A stretch of DNA of 64,000 nt from Ensifer adhaerens (GTDB lineage: Bacteria > Pseudomonadota > Alphaproteobacteria > Rhizobiales > Rhizobiaceae), in the NCBI RefSeq assembly GCF_002940685.1, contig NZ_PNFP01000006.1:186001-250000 (forward strand). The letters run 5' to 3'. The position numbers were made by a program, and so were the translations under genes. This document shows, one piece after another, positions 27,539 to 38,334 of the stretch. Position 1 is the stretch's first letter; every line of letters starts with the position of its first letter. The notes under the pieces were generated by a model. That model was not told the DNA's origin. It was given only the letters and a program-made list of their open reading frames with translations, and searched no databases.

Positions 27539-28489
27539 ATGTCCGCACCCCTTGATATCGATCAGCTCCAGACCTTTGTCGCGATCGCCGACACGGGCAG
27601 CTTCACCAAGGCGGCCGACCGGGTCTTCAAGACCCAATCCGCCGTTTCCATGCAGATGCGCCGCCTGGAAGAGCGCATCGGCAAGGCGCTCTTCATGAAG
27701 GACGGCCGCGGCAACCGGCTGACGGTCGAGGGCGACCGACTGCTCAACTTCGCGCGCCGCATGATCCGCCTCAACAACGAGGCGATCGCTTCCTTCGACG
27801 ACAATCGCCTCGAAGGCACATTGCGCATCGGCACGCCCGACGACTATGCCGACCGTTACATGCCCGAGATCATCATGCGTTTCGCCAAGACGCATCCCAA
27901 TGTCGAACTCTACATCGTCTGCGAGCCTTCCGTCGACCTTGCGGAGAAGATGGCCAAGGGCGACCTCGACATCGCGCTCGTGACGCACAATCCACGTGCC
28001 CGCGCTTCGGACGTCGTGCGGACCGAGCCGCTCTGCTGGGTGAGCTCGATCAACCATCCGCTGCCCGAGAATGCACCAATCCCGCTTGCCGTCGGCCGGC
28101 GCGACTGTCTGTGGCGGCAGGCCGCCTGCGCCGCACTCGACGCCACCGGACGCGAGTACCAGATCCTGTTCACCAGCTGGTCGTCGACGGTCGTCGCCGC
28201 CGCGGTGCTTGCCGGCATGGCCGTCTCTGTCCTGCCGGAATCGGCGCTTCGGCCTGGCATGAAGGTGCTGACGCTCGCCGACGGCTTCCCGGCGCTGGCG
28301 CCGGTGCAGATCGGCATCATGAAGCGGCCGGGGCTTTCGCCGTCGCTGTCGAATGCGATCAGCAATCACATTACCGCCTGCCTCGACAACATCACGCCGA
28401 TCAGTGCCAACGACGACCTCGAGGCCGACATCAAGGGCTTCCCGCGTTATCCGCGTCTGAGGCAGAGCCACATGCTGCCGGGCTGGTAA
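27539..28489 (+). CDS. LysR family transcriptional regulator
   Basis: Regulator of 316 residues. The HTH is at about 1-65 (LDIDQLQTFVAIADTGSFTKAADRVFKTQSAVSMQMRRLEERIGKALF). The ligand-binding domain follows, with the LRIGTPDDYADRYMPEIIMRFAKTHPNVEL start typical of the family and a cysteine-containing GRRDCLWRQAACAAL segment near 180. The ATG at 27539 is chosen because it begins a normal LysR N-terminus; the frame is open to 27491. A terminator shared with katA follows. Target unknown; the divergent DUF1127 gene is the nearest candidate. Confidence 0.9.
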   Translation: MSAPLDIDQLQTFVAIADTGSFTKAADRVFKTQSAVSMQMRRLEERIGKALFMKDGRGNRLTVEGDRLLNFARRMIRLNNEAIASFDDNRLEGTLRIGTPDDYADRYMPEIIMRFAKTHPNVELYIVCEPSVDLAEKMAKGDLDIALVTHNPRARASDVVRTEPLCWVSSINHPLPENAPIPLAVGRRDCLWRQAACAALDATGREYQILFTSWSSTVVAAAVLAGMAVSVLPESALRPGMKVLTLADGFPALAPVQIGIMKRPGLSPSLSNAISNHITACLDNITPISANDDLEADIKGFPRYPRLRQSHMLPGW

Positions 28490-28507
28490 AAGCGCGCGCA
28501 GAACACA

Positions 28508-28550
28508 AGAAAGGGCCACGCACCCGCAGGTACGTGGCCCTTTCTCTTTT
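28508..28550. terminator. bidirectional terminator between lysR and katA
   Basis: A perfect 13-bp stem (AGAAAGGGCCACG with CGTGGCCCTTTCT) is followed by CTTTT on the plus strand and A/T-containing sequence on the other. The two convergent genes share it. Confidence 0.85.
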
Positions 28551-28577
28551 CGGCGCCTGCCCAAGCGCCGGCCCTGC

Positions 28578-30062
28578 CTATTCGGCAGCGGTGCTGACGG
28601 CCTCGGCTTCGTAGCCGTAGGCGGCACGAAGCGCCGCGCGCACGCCGGCCTCATAGTCCGGATGGACAAGCTTGAAATGCGCAAGCTGGCGCTCGACGAT
28701 CAGCCCCGGCACACCGCCCATCGCGGCTGCGATGTTGGCAAACAGCCGCGCCTTCTGGCCGGCGTCGAACAGGTTGAACAGCGCCCGCGGCTGGCTGTAG
28801 TCGTCGTTGCCCTCGCGGTGGTCGAAGCGCGCCATGTCGCCGCTGATGCGCAGCGGCGGCTCCATCGCGGAGGGCTGCTCGACCGGACCGTTGAACGAGT
28901 TCGGCTCGTAGTAAGCATCCGGATTGCCCGTCTGGATGCCCCCGAACGTGTTCATCTGGCCGTCGCGGTGATAGTGATGCACCGGGCATTTCGGCCGGTT
29001 GACCGGGATGTGCTCGTAGTGTGTGCCGAGCCGATAGCGGTGGGCGTCGGCATAGGAGAACAGCCGGGCCTGCAGCATCTTGTCCGGGGAAAAACCGATG
29101 CCCGGCACGATGTTGGACGGCGAAAAGGCGGCATTCTCCACCTCGGCGAAATAGTTCTCCGGATTGCGGTTGAGTTCCAGCACGCCGACCTCGATCGGCG
29201 GATAGTCCGCATGAGGCCAGACCTTGGTGACGTCGAAGGGATTGTAGGGGGTCTTTTCCGCCTCGAGCTCGGGCATGATCTGCACCTGAAGCGTCCAGCG
29301 CGGATGGTTGCCCTCCTCGATCGCGCCATAGAGCGCTTCCTGGTAGCTCTCGCGCGTCCGGCCGATCACATCGGCAGCCTCGGCGTTCGTATGGTGCTTG
29401 TGGCCATGCTGGGTCTTGAAATGAAACTTGACCCAATAGCGCTCGCCGGCGTCGTTCCAGAGCGAGAAGGTGTGCGAGCCATAACCGTTCATGTGCAGCG
29501 GCGAGACCGGACACCCGCGGTCGGACATCAGGATCGTCACCTGGTGCAGGCTTTCCGGCGACAGCGACCAGAAATCCCACATGGCGGTCGCCGAACGCAG
29601 GTTGGTCTTCGGGTGGCGCTTCTGGGTGTGGATGAAGTCGGGGAATTTGTAGGCATCGCGGACGAAGAAGATCGGCGTGTTGTTGCCGACGAGGTCCCAG
29701 TTGCCCTCAGGCGTATAGAACTTCAGCGCAAAGCCGCGCACGTCGCGTTCGGCGTCAGCAGCGCCCAGTTCACCGGCAACGGTCGAGAACCGCGCCAGCA
29801 TCGGGGTCTCGGCGCCCGGCTGCAGAACCTTGGCCCTGGTGTATTTCGAGATATCGCCGGTTATCTTCAGCGTGCCATAGGCGCCCCAGCCCTTGGCATG
29901 CACGGCGCGCTCGGGAATGCGCTCGCGGTTTTGATGCGACAGCTTCTCGATAAGCTGGTAGTCCTGCATCATGACGCCGCCACGCGGGCCGGCCGTCAGC
30001 GAATTCTGGTTGTCCGGCACCGGGGCTCCGGCGCTTGTCGTCAGTATGGGGCGATCAGACAT
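28578..30062 (-). CDS. katA: monofunctional haem catalase
   Basis: Catalase of 494 residues that converts hydrogen peroxide to water and oxygen. The distal His is in [16 protein letters not shown] (His55), the distal Asn region is [21 protein letters not shown], and the proximal haem Tyr is in [14 protein letters not shown]. The length is that of small-subunit clade 3 catalases such as rhizobial KatA. ATG at 30062 with GGAGGA in front is chosen over upstream in-frame codons. It is divergent from oxyR, the expected activator. Confidence 0.96.
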   Translation of the reverse strand: MSDRPILTTSAGAPVPDNQNSLTAGPRGGVMMQDYQLIEKLSHQNRERIPERAVHAKGWGAYGTLKITGDISKYTRAKVLQPGAETPMLARFSTVAGELGAADAERDVRGFALKFYTPEGNWDLVGNNTPIFFVRDAYKFPDFIHTQKRHPKTNLRSATAMWDFWSLSPESLHQVTILMSDRGCPVSPLHMNGYGSHTFSLWNDAGERYWVKFHFKTQHGHKHHTNAEAADVIGRTRESYQEALYGAIEEGNHPRWTLQVQIMPELEAEKTPYNPFDVTKVWPHADYPPIEVGVLELNRNPENYFAEVENAAFSPSNIVPGIGFSPDKMLQARLFSYADAHRYRLGTHYEHIPVNRPKCPVHHYHRDGQMNTFGGIQTGNPDAYYEPNSFNGPVEQPSAMEPPLRISGDMARFDHREGNDDYSQPRALFNLFDAGQKARLFANIAAAMGGVPGLIVERQLAHFKLVHPDYEAGVRAALRAAYGYEAEAVSTAAE

Positions 30063-30220
30063 GGCGTCCTCCTTCAAAAGGGTTTCACGTTCGGATGGGA
30101 CCGGCGGCAGCAACGGCGACTGCCGGCTGCAAAATGTGCGGCGCTCAAAGCCCGAACGCTTTGGCAGGAGTTTTTCCCACAGCGCTTCGATAATCTCCAA
30201 TTGCATAAAAATTAAAAATC

Positions 30221-30237
30221 GATAGGATTTTCCTATC
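30221..30237. promoter_or_regulatory. OxyR-type binding site
   Basis: GATAGGATTTTCCTATC contains ATAG, seven bases and CTAT, the OxyR half-site pair. It lies in the katA/oxyR divergent region and touches the oxyR start codon at 30238. Confidence 0.7.
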
Positions 30238-31149
30238 ATGCTTACTCTTCGACAGATGCGCTATTTCGAGGCGCTTGCCTCCGCTCGCCATTTCGGCAAG
30301 GCCGCCGAACTCGTCCATGTCAGCCAGCCGGCGCTCTCGGCCCAGATCATGGAAATGGAAAACCACCTGGGCGTGAAACTGGTGGAGCGCAGCCGCAGCG
30401 GCATCTTCCTCACACGCAAGGGCGAGGAAGTGCTGACCCGCACCCGCGCCATCCTCGCCGAAGTGGATCAACTGGAGCTCAGCGCACGCGCCAGTTCCGG
30501 CACGCTCGAAGGGCGGATCCGCATCGGTGTGATCCCGACGCTCGCCCCCTATCTCGTACCGCGCCTGGTGCCGCACCTGCGCCGCGTCTATCCGGCGATC
30601 GAGATCGAATTGAAGGAGTGGGTGACATCAAGGCTAGTCGCCGATCTCGGCGAGGGCCTGCTCGATGCCGTCGTCGCCGCCTTGCCGATCGAAACCGACG
30701 GCCTCTTGACCAAGCCGCTCTTTTCCGACCGCTTCTACATGGCGATGGCGGACGACGAGCGAAACATCCTGATGTCGCCGCTGACCGAAGACCAGGTGGA
30801 TGTCGAGCAGTTGCTTCTGCTCGAGGAAGGCCACTGCCTGCGCGACCAGGCACTCGCCGTCTGCAGCACCGCGGGCAAGCGGCGCCTCGTCTCGTTCGGC
30901 GCGACGTCGATGACGACGCTCCTGCAGATGGTCGCCAACGGCATGGGCATGACACTGATCCCCGAGATCGCGATCGCAACCGAGGCGGCCCGCAACTCGA
31001 TCCGCATCGTGCCCTTCGCCGCACCCGAGCCGGCGCGCGAGATCGGGCTTATCTGGCGGCGCAGCAGCCCGCGCGAGCGCGACATGGAGGCGCTCGCAGC
31101 GGCGATCAGCGGCTGCGCCGACGACATCCTTCAGGCGGCGGCGGCCTGA
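30238..31149 (+). CDS. oxyR: hydrogen peroxide-sensing regulator OxyR
   Basis: LysR-type regulator of 303 residues that senses peroxide by a disulphide. The HTH spans about 1-60 ([45 protein letters not shown]). The two redox cysteines are in place: Cys200 and Cys209 in [14 protein letters not shown], as in the Escherichia coli protein. The divergent katA and the ATAG-N7-CTAT site before the start fit peroxide-induced katA expression and autoregulation. Confidence 0.96.
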   Translation: MLTLRQMRYFEALASARHFGKAAELVHVSQPALSAQIMEMENHLGVKLVERSRSGIFLTRKGEEVLTRTRAILAEVDQLELSARASSGTLEGRIRIGVIPTLAPYLVPRLVPHLRRVYPAIEIELKEWVTSRLVADLGEGLLDAVVAALPIETDGLLTKPLFSDRFYMAMADDERNILMSPLTEDQVDVEQLLLLEEGHCLRDQALAVCSTAGKRRLVSFGATSMTTLLQMVANGMGMTLIPEIAIATEAARNSIRIVPFAAPEPAREIGLIWRRSSPRERDMEALAAAISGCADDILQAAAA

Positions 31150-31162
31150 GCAGGACCAAGCT

Positions 31163-32038
31163 TTAGGCGAGCTTGGCTTTCAGGAACTCCACCGTCCGAC
31201 CCCAGGCGAGATCGGCGGCCGCCTTGTCGTAGCGGGCAGCCGAGGTGTCGTTGTTGAAAGCATGGTTGACGCCATCATAGACATAGATGGTCGCGTCCTT
31301 GCCATCGTCCTTCAACGCCTTCTGGTAGGCTTCGATACCGGCATTGATGCGCTCGTCGAGCCCGGCATAGTGCAGCAGTAAGGCGGCCTTGATCTTCGGC
31401 ACATCCTCCGCCTTGGGCTGGGCGCCGTAATAGGCGACGCCGGCCTTCAGATCCGGCGAACCGACCGCGAGCCGATTGACGAGACCGCCGCCCCAGCAGA
31501 AACCGATGGCGCCGACCTTGCCGGTCGATTGCGCATGTCCTTCGAGAAACGCCACCGTCGCAGCGGCATTCGCCGTCGTTGCGGCCGCATCGAGCGCGCC
31601 GATCATCTCGCGCGCCTTGTCCTCGTCGGTCGGCGTACCGCCCGCAGGCGACAGGAAATCCGGCGCCAGCGCCAGGAAGCCTTCAAGCGCCATCCGCCTG
31701 GCAACGTCGCGGATATGCGGATTGAGCCCGCGGTTCTCGTGAATGACGATGACGGCCGGCAGCTTGCCGCTCACCTCCGCCGGGCGAACGAGGTAGCCCT
31801 TCATGTCGCCGCCGGCGCCGGGATAGGTAATGTCCTCGGCGCTGACGCGGCTATCGCTTGGGGCGACGATTTCCGCCTGGGCGCCGTTGGCGGCCAGCAG
31901 CGGCGCGATCGCGGCTGCCGCAGCCGCGGAGCCGGCCAGGCCGGTAAGCTTTTCCATGAAACGACGGCGATCGAGGGTCAGATGCGTGTACTCGTCATAG
32001 GCATCGATCATCGCCTGCGTAATCTTCGGCTCCTGCAT
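31163..32038 (-). CDS. dienelactone hydrolase family protein, Tat-exported
   Basis: Alpha/beta-hydrolase of 291 residues of the dienelactone hydrolase family. The N-terminus carries a twin-arginine signal, DRRRFMEKLTGLAGSAAAAAA (from about residue 23) with cleavage probably after NGAQA, so the enzyme should act in the periplasm. The catalytic triad is Cys in GFCWGG (about 178), an Asp in YAGLDERI and His in GVNHAFNND. The family's HENRGLNPHIRDVARR segment is intact. It is convergent with oxyR; its stop overlaps a small CCAAGCT/AGCTTGG hairpin. True substrate unknown. Confidence 0.92.
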   Translation of the reverse strand: MQEPKITQAMIDAYDEYTHLTLDRRRFMEKLTGLAGSAAAAAAIAPLLAANGAQAEIVAPSDSRVSAEDITYPGAGGDMKGYLVRPAEVSGKLPAVIVIHENRGLNPHIRDVARRMALEGFLALAPDFLSPAGGTPTDEDKAREMIGALDAAATTANAAATVAFLEGHAQSTGKVGAIGFCWGGGLVNRLAVGSPDLKAGVAYYGAQPKAEDVPKIKAALLLHYAGLDERINAGIEAYQKALKDDGKDATIYVYDGVNHAFNNDTSAARYDKAAADLAWGRTVEFLKAKLA

Positions 32039-32160
32039 GTCAGCCTCCTTCGGTTCCTATCTCCCGCGGCGGCAGACAGAACCGCCCGCGACAGAATAAG
32101 TCGGCGGGCGGGATCGAACAGACAAACTTGCGTTACCGCTTCGTGTTTCCTCCTGAGCGG

Positions 32161-33189
32161 TCAGCCGTTGAGATCGAGCACGATGCGGCCGTCGATCTTG
32201 CCCTCCTCCATGCGCTTGAAGATCGCGTTGATGTTTTCGATCTTGTCCCAGGCGAAATGCGAGGCGACCTTGCCCTCCCCGGCGAATTCGAGCGATTCCT
32301 CCAGATCCTGGCGCGTGCCGACGATCGAGCCGCGGATGGTGATGCGCTTCAGCACGGTGTCGAAGATCGGCAGGCACATCTGGCCCGGCGGCAGGCCGAC
32401 CAGCGCCATCGTCCCCTTGGAGCGCAGCATGTTGAATGCCTGCTCCATGGCCTTCGGTGCCACCGCCGTCACCAGCGCGCCATGGACGCCGCCGGTCGCC
32501 TTTTGCACCTGTTCCACCGCGTCTTTGTCGCGCGCGTCGACGACGAGGTCGGCGCCGAGTTTTCGCGCAAGCTCCAGCTTGTCCGGGAAGATATCGACGG
32601 CGGCGACATGCATGCCCATCGCCTTGGCATATTGCACCGCCATGTGGCCGAGGCCGCCGATGCCGGAGATCAGCGCCCATTCGCCCGGGCGTACCTCGGT
32701 TTCCTTCAAGCCCTTGTAGACGGTGACGCCGGCGCAGAGGATCGGGGCTGCCGGCCCGAACTCGAGCTTGTCCGGCAGGCGGCCGACGAAATCCGGATCG
32801 GCAAGGCCATATTGCGCGAAGGTACCGTTGACGGAATAGCCTGTGTTCTGCTGACTGCCGCAGAGTGTTTCCCAGCCGGTGCGGCAAGGCGTGCAGCCGC
32901 CACAGGCGGTGTGCAGCCACGGCACCCCGACGCGATCCCCCTCCTTCAGGCGCTTGACGCCGCTTCCAAGCCTGGCGACATAGCCGACGCCTTCATGTCC
33001 GGGGATGAAGGGCGGCTTTGGCTTGACCGGCCAATCGCCGTTGGCGGCGTGCAGGTCCGTATGGCAGACGCCGGTCGCCTCGTATTTGATCAGCACCTGG
33101 CCGGGGCCCGGCTCCGGGATCGGCACATTCTCGATCACCAGCGGTTTGCCGAATTCGCGCACCACGGCGGCTTTCATCGTTGCGGTCAT
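32161..33189 (-). CDS. adhP: zinc-dependent alcohol dehydrogenase (AdhP type)
   Basis: NAD-dependent dehydrogenase of 342 residues. Catalytic zinc ligands are Cys in TGVCHTDLHA and His/Glu in PGHEGVGYV; the structural zinc cysteines are in CGGCTPCRTGWETLC. The Rossmann motif GIGGLGHMAVQYAKAMG is near 172. The sequence is of the alcohol-preferring type that interconverts primary alcohols and aldehydes. ATG at 33189 follows GGAGG; an in-frame ATG four codons later is also possible. The gene symbol is by similarity of layout. Confidence 0.92.
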   Translation of the reverse strand: MTATMKAAVVREFGKPLVIENVPIPEPGPGQVLIKYEATGVCHTDLHAANGDWPVKPKPPFIPGHEGVGYVARLGSGVKRLKEGDRVGVPWLHTACGGCTPCRTGWETLCGSQQNTGYSVNGTFAQYGLADPDFVGRLPDKLEFGPAAPILCAGVTVYKGLKETEVRPGEWALISGIGGLGHMAVQYAKAMGMHVAAVDIFPDKLELARKLGADLVVDARDKDAVEQVQKATGGVHGALVTAVAPKAMEQAFNMLRSKGTMALVGLPPGQMCLPIFDTVLKRITIRGSIVGTRQDLEESLEFAGEGKVASHFAWDKIENINAIFKRMEEGKIDGRIVLDLNG

Positions 33190-33380
33190 CTCGTCCTCCG
33201 ATGCGTTGTTGTCCAACGTCGACGCAAGACCGCCGCCTCGTTGCGAGGCCCACGGTCACGCTAACGGCAGCAAGACTACGCCCAAAAGCGATGGACGGCA
33301 TTTGACACGCATCAAGGAGCGGCGAATGATGTGAAAATTGTCTCAGATTTGAGTCAGACGGCGGGCCACAAGAGCCCGGA

Positions 33381-33797
33381 TCAGCTCATCGCCATCCAGA
33401 CGGCCAGCCACACCCACATGGCAAACAGCGTCGCGCAGCCGCCCATGAACAGCGGCCGGCGATAGCGCAGGCGATTGCTGGTGACATGCACGAAGGCGTG
33501 CACATAGCGCAGGGCAACGAACAGCCAGGCGAGAGCGAGGGAGACGATGTTGTCGGCCTCGGTGATGTAGAGCAGCACGCAGCAGACGTGGAAGAGAATC
33601 GGCAGCTCGAACTGGTTCGCGATGCTGTTCTTCACCACCAGGCTTTCGCCCGGCTCGTCGCGGTTTTCACGAAACTGGGCCGCCTGCGCCTTGCCGGCGC
33701 TGACCAGGCTCATGCGGCGGAAGGAGAGAAGAGCGTAGAGGCAGAAGACGAGAAACACATGGGCCACGATCGGCCAGAAAATCTCGAAACCCGTCAT
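33381..33797 (-). CDS. MAPEG family membrane protein
   Basis: Inner-membrane protein of 138 residues with four hydrophobic helices (about 5-25, 55-75, 78-98, 115-136), the layout of the MAPEG superfamily. The family motif region is NQFELPILFHVCCVLLYIT, and ALRYVHAFVHVTSNRLRYR resembles the conserved RVLH-x-x-x-x-x-N-R pattern. The ATG follows GGAG. Bacterial members have mostly unknown substrates. Confidence 0.85.
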   Translation of the reverse strand: MTGFEIFWPIVAHVFLVFCLYALLSFRRMSLVSAGKAQAAQFRENRDEPGESLVVKNSIANQFELPILFHVCCVLLYITEADNIVSLALAWLFVALRYVHAFVHVTSNRLRYRRPLFMGGCATLFAMWVWLAVWMAMS

Positions 33798-33854
33798 CAC
33801 GCTACTCCTTACAAAACTCACTCAGTCTGAAAACTTCCGCCCTGAAATGACAGA

Positions 33855-33880
33855 GGGCGCCGCGAGATCACGCGGCGCCC
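33855..33880 (-). terminator. GC-rich hairpin, probable guaB/MAPEG boundary element
   Basis: GGGCGCCGCG pairs perfectly with CGCGGCGCCC around AGATCA, 15 bases after the guaB stop. The following minus-strand sequence is only moderately T-rich, so termination efficiency is uncertain. Confidence 0.55.
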
Positions 33881-33894
33881 CCGAATTTTAACAA

Positions 33895-35409
<1,515 letters not shown>

Positions 35410-35601
35410 TCAAATAGCGAAAATCCCCGGGGACGGGCTGCGATTTGTCCACCGGGCGACTTCAAAGCGTGTCTTGGAAGTTGGCGAGGGCTCGTAACAC
35501 GGATATGTCAGGATGAAAATAGCCAAAGCCGGGAAATGTCCCGCCTTCGGCCGATATTTGTTGCAGAGCAGCAATTTCGCACGTTTGGGGCCGGAAACCG
35601 C

Positions 35602-36588
35602 TCAGATATCGAGCTGATAGCTGACGGGGACGAAGCGATAGCCCTCGCCCTGTTTCTCGACGAAACCGACGGCCGGGAACGGCATATGGTAGCCGATGAA
35701 GGGTAGCCGCTCGCTGGCGATCATGTCGAAGACCCGACGGCGGGTTTCCGCAGCTTTCGTCTTGTCCATGTCGAAGCGCACTTCCCAGTCCGGGCGTTGC
35801 AGCGACAGCACGTAGTGGTTGGCGGTATCGGCCGTCAGCATCATCGCCTTGCCGCCGGAATCCAGGCGAAACACCATGTGCCCCGGCGAATGGCCGAAGG
35901 CGGCGACGGCCGCGATGCCGGGCACGACCTCGGCACCGTCGCCGATGAAGGTCGTCTTTTCCGCAAGCGGCACGACCTTTTCGAGCACGGCCTTGTGACC
36001 GTTTTCGGCCGGGGTGCCGACCCGTGCGGGATCCTTCCAGAAGGCGTATTCGGCTTCGCCCATCACATAGCGGGCATTGGCGAAGGCCGGTTTGTCGGCC
36101 TCCATGAGGCCGCCGATGTGATCGCCATGCATATGGGTCACGACGACAACCGAGACCTGTTCCGCCGAATAGCCGGCGGCGCGGATGCCGTCGAGCAGGC
36201 GGCCAGCGCCGGTTTCCCGGCCGCCCTCGCCCATGCCCGTATCGAAGAGCACGACGTCCGATCCGGTATCGACGAGCACAGGCGAGTAACTGTTGAGCAG
36301 GGCATCCGTCGGCAGGAAGTTCTGCTGCAGCAGTTCGGCCACCGCCTGCTGCGGCTGGTTTGTGCCATAGGTCTCGTGCGGCTTGTCGCTGACGCGGGTG
36401 CCGTCGTTGATGGCGACGACCTTGAAGGCGCCAAGCTTGAGAGATCGGATCGGGGGAGCGCTATTCATTTCCCTGTTTTCCATTTTTTCCTCAGCCACCG
36501 CAACGCCCGTCAGCAGTGACGGTGCCGCAAGCACGCCAAGCGTGCCCGCCCCCATCAAGGTGCGACGCTTCATCGATATCTCACGCAT
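35602..36588 (-). CDS. exported metallo-beta-lactamase-fold hydrolase
   Basis: Metallo-hydrolase of 328 residues. The N-terminus (SMKRRTLMGAGTLGVLAAPSLLTGVAVA) is an export signal, possibly Tat, so the protein should act in the periplasm. The metal-binding motif THMHGDHIGG, a later His in FGHSPGHM, the Asp in LTADTANH and a final His in IGYHMPFP give the usual dinuclear zinc site. The layout resembles lactonase and related MBL-fold enzymes; substrate unknown. The ATG follows AGGGATT. It is divergent from the MFS transporter, which may be related in function. Confidence 0.9.
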   Translation of the reverse strand: MREISMKRRTLMGAGTLGVLAAPSLLTGVAVAEEKMENREMNSAPPIRSLKLGAFKVVAINDGTRVSDKPHETYGTNQPQQAVAELLQQNFLPTDALLNSYSPVLVDTGSDVVLFDTGMGEGGRETGAGRLLDGIRAAGYSAEQVSVVVVTHMHGDHIGGLMEADKPAFANARYVMGEAEYAFWKDPARVGTPAENGHKAVLEKVVPLAEKTTFIGDGAEVVPGIAAVAAFGHSPGHMVFRLDSGGKAMMLTADTANHYVLSLQRPDWEVRFDMDKTKAAETRRRVFDMIASERLPFIGYHMPFPAVGFVEKQGEGYRFVPVSYQLDI

Positions 36589-36776
36589 GGTCCAATCCCT
36601 TTTCCCTGTTGGATCCGTTGCCGGCAAAGGCAACTGGGCCAGAACTAGCGTCTTGACAGCAAAGGCCAGCCGGGATCACAGGCTTTTGATCCGCAATCAC
36701 CGGTTTCGCCCCGACAAAAGCCATCACCGGCATTATTAGCTTCTGCTTATTGCAGACCGACTCGAAGCGCCGTTTC

Positions 36777-38186
36777 ATGAACCGTATCGTCCCGATGATC
36801 CTCGCCGTCGCTCTTTTCATGGAGCAGATGGATTCGACCGTGATTTCCACGTCGCTGCCGGCCATCGCCCGCGACATCGGCGTCGGGCCGATCACGCTGA
36901 AGCTAGCGCTGACCGCCTATATGGTGGCGCTGGCGATCTTCATCCCATTGAGCGGCTGGATGGCCGACCGCTTTGGCGCCAAGAAGATTTTTCGCGCGGC
37001 GATCCTGGTCTTCATTGCCGGATCGATCTTCTGCGCCATCTCCAACAGCCTGCCCGCCTTCGTCTTTTCGCGCTTCCTCCAGGGCATGGGTGGCGCGATG
37101 ATGACGCCGGTCGCCCGCCTGGTGCTGGTGCGCGGCACACCACGCAGCGAACTGGTCTCGGCGATGGCGCTTCTGACGATCCCGGCACTCGTCGGGCCGC
37201 TGGCAGGACCGCCGCTCGGTGGCTTCATCACCACCTATTTCTCCTGGCACTGGATCTTCCTGATCAACGTGCCGGTCGGCATCGCCGGCTACATCCTCTC
37301 CGGCATCTACCTGCCGAAGATGGAGCCACTCGATCCGCCGCCCGTCGATGTGCTCGGGTTCGTGCTCGGCGGCATCGCCGCCTCCGGCATCGTCTTCGGC
37401 CTGTCGGTGATCAGCCTGCCGGCGCTCCCTCCCGTCGTCGGCATCGCCTCGGTCCTGATCGGCCTCGTTTCGGCGCTGCTCTACATTCGCCATGCGCGGC
37501 GTCATCCGGCGCCGGTTCTCGACCTGAAGCTCTTCCGGGACAACGCCTTTCGTGCTGCCTCGATCGGCGGCACGATCTTCCGCATTTCGGTCGGCGCGGT
37601 GCCCTTCCTGATGCCGCTGATGCTGCAGGTCGGCTTCGGCCTCAACCCGTTCCAGTCCGGCCTCATAACCTTCATCGGCGCGGTCGGCGCGATCACCACC
37701 AAGTTCTACGCGCGACGGGTCCTGGCCTTTGCCGGCTTCCGTACCACGCTGATCATCGCTGCGATCATTGCGGCGATCACCACCTTTGCCAACGGCTTCT
37801 TCACGCCGGAGACGCCCTATCTGGTGCTGATCACCATTCTCTTGATCGCCGGTTTCGCACGGTCGTTCTTCTTCACCAGCGTCAACGCTCTGTCCTTCGC
37901 CGATATCGACGATGCGGACGCCAGCAAGGCGACCTCGATGAGCGCGGTGCTGCAGCAGATCAGCCTGGCGCTCGGCGTCGCGGTCGCCGGTGCGATCCTC
38001 GAGATCGAGACCAAGCTCAGCGGCGGGCCGCTGCAGCTCGACGACTTCCACATGGCCTTCATGATCATCGCCGGCGCCAACCTGATCGCGGCGATCCCGT
38101 TCCTCACCATGGCGAAGAACGCCGGCTCGTCCGTTTCGGGGCACCGGCTGCCGGCGCGCGAAGTCGAAACGGCGGCAGGCAAGTAG
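36777..38186 (+). CDS. MFS transporter, DHA2 (EmrB/QacA-like) family
   Basis: Inner-membrane protein of about 469 residues with around 14 hydrophobic helices, as in drug:H+ antiporters of the DHA2 family. The motif A region appears as GWMADRFGAKKIFRAAI after helix 2, and LEQMD-like FMEQMDSTVISTSLPAIA in helix 1 is typical of EmrB-type exporters. A TTG at 36750 would add nine residues. The substrate cannot be predicted. It is divergent from the exported MBL-fold protein. Confidence 0.9.
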   Translation: MNRIVPMILAVALFMEQMDSTVISTSLPAIARDIGVGPITLKLALTAYMVALAIFIPLSGWMADRFGAKKIFRAAILVFIAGSIFCAISNSLPAFVFSRFLQGMGGAMMTPVARLVLVRGTPRSELVSAMALLTIPALVGPLAGPPLGGFITTYFSWHWIFLINVPVGIAGYILSGIYLPKMEPLDPPPVDVLGFVLGGIAASGIVFGLSVISLPALPPVVGIASVLIGLVSALLYIRHARRHPAPVLDLKLFRDNAFRAASIGGTIFRISVGAVPFLMPLMLQVGFGLNPFQSGLITFIGAVGAITTKFYARRVLAFAGFRTTLIIAAIIAAITTFANGFFTPETPYLVLITILLIAGFARSFFFTSVNALSFADIDDADASKATSMSAVLQQISLALGVAVAGAILEIETKLSGGPLQLDDFHMAFMIIAGANLIAAIPFLTMAKNAGSSVSGHRLPAREVETAAGK

Positions 38187-38334
38187 TCCGCTCGAACGGC
38201 TCCGGCCCACCTGGGCAGGCCGTTTGAAGAGCTTCAATGGATCCGCAAACGTCTAAGCCGCGGCGCGCTCTTTCACGTCTCGATATGTCGTTGCTCGTCG
38301 CCCCAAGGCTGTCGCGCACCCTTGTGCGGCTGCC

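Noticed and set aside
28662-30215. 517-codon plus-strand open frame
   Set aside because: Antisense to katA; composition typical of a shadow frame.
36903-38237. 444-codon minus-strand open frame
   Set aside because: Antisense to the MFS transporter; rich in Asp, Arg and Gln as expected from the reverse of hydrophobic codons.
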